NCBI RefSeq assembly: GCF_900187125.1
Contig: NZ_LT906468.1
Span: forward strand, 2,728,001 to 2,792,000
Direction of reading: 5' to 3'
Length of the DNA: 64,000 nt
DNA from: Sphingobacterium mizutaii
Lineage (GTDB): Bacteria; Bacteroidota; Bacteroidia; Sphingobacteriales; Sphingobacteriaceae
Shown here: positions 63,756-64,000 of the stretch, in pieces
Position numbering within the stretch: position 1 is the stretch's first letter
Layout of the letters: every line of letters begins with the position of its first letter
The notes under the pieces: generated by a model
Seen by the model: only the letters and a program-made list of their open reading frames with translations
Database searches by the model: none
Told to the model about the DNA's origin: nothing
Program-made: the position numbers and the translations under genes

Positions 63756-63834
63756 AGAGAACCATTTCAAATGAAGAATGGATCGTTCCGAGACTCTTCG
63801 GGCAAGCTTTCAGTGTGACACGATAAGGGTATAG

Positions 63835-63985
63835 AAAAATATTTCACCCACGCTGTGGGTTCTTCATACAATTACCCTTATTTTCTATAAATATTTCACC
63901 CCTTCCAGGGGTTTCCCAATTTAAACAAACACCATCCTTCCGAAGGAAGCCCTTTAGCACCCGGCTCATTTCCTTGGCGGAAAAA
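63835..63985 (+). repeat. Dispersed hairpin cluster D
   Basis: AATATTTCACCCACGCTGTG, ATATTTCACCCCTTCCAGGG and CATCCTTCCGAAGGAAGCCC occur in the same order as at 1676-1830. The window ends just beyond. Confidence 0.78.
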
Positions 63986-64000
63986 TGGATAGAATGCCGT

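Overview
The window looks like chromosome from a Bacteroidota bacterium, most likely of the Sphingobacterium/Pedobacter group (Sphingobacteriaceae). The evidence is two SusC/SusD pairs, an HTCS-like two-component system beside one pair, a type III glutamine synthetase, Bacteroidota-type lipoprotein and Tat signals, moderate-to-low GC, little Shine-Dalgarno signal, and a few TAnnTTTG-like -7 boxes. No rRNA, tRNA or CRISPR array was found.

Layout. 1-1074: end of glutamine synthetase III. 1.1-12.9 kb: metabolic genes (ABM monooxygenase, Tat-exported aldo/keto reductase, MBL hydrolase plus WYL regulator, Tat-exported Gfo/Idh/MocA oxidoreductase, DUF5916 outer-membrane protein). They are separated by long intergenic tracts built from a small set of shared repeat modules. 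12.9-15.9 kb: an MFS transporter and mnmE. 15.9-22.4 kb: an AT-rich accessory island starting exactly at the 3' end of mnmE. It carries a broken phosphoesterase, gene fragments and a three-gene module: SIR2-domain protein, HerA-type ATPase and a ComEC-like MBL-fold protein. This resembles the SIR2-HerA (Nezha-type) anti-phage defence pair with an extra predicted hydrolase. An imperfect copy of the mnmE 3' end lies at 22.42 kb and may mark the other island border.

22.7-33.1 kb: small membrane proteins, lipoproteins, a phytase-like lipoprotein, a MaoC-exonuclease-DNA ligase run, a divergent DEAD-box protein, a RraA-family protein and a reductase. 33.3-38.3 kb: an orphan SusC/SusD pair. 38.4-42.7 kb: a 1426-residue DUF4157 protein with an HNH-like C terminus, of the kind linked to extracellular contractile injection systems or polymorphic toxins. 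42.8-44.4 kb: a VOC protein, an excisionase-like HTH protein, and decayed ECF sigma and membrane-protein remnants. 44.8-47.5 kb: cytochrome P460/haem-binding genes divergent from a membrane-anchored LytTR regulator.

47.5-58.3 kb: a polysaccharide utilization locus. A split two-component system (AraC-type response regulator and propeller sensor kinase) faces SusC, SusD and a GH127-like beta-L-arabinofuranosidase; a direct repeat with 21-bp spacing in the divergent gap is a candidate operator. 58.4-60.1 kb: a PfpI-family protein followed by a deletion chimera of a Crp/Fnr gene and an aldo/keto reductase gene. 60.3-63.3 kb: a peroxide-related operon (companion protein, DyP peroxidase, catalase-family protein). 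63.4-64.0 kb: the repeat modules again.
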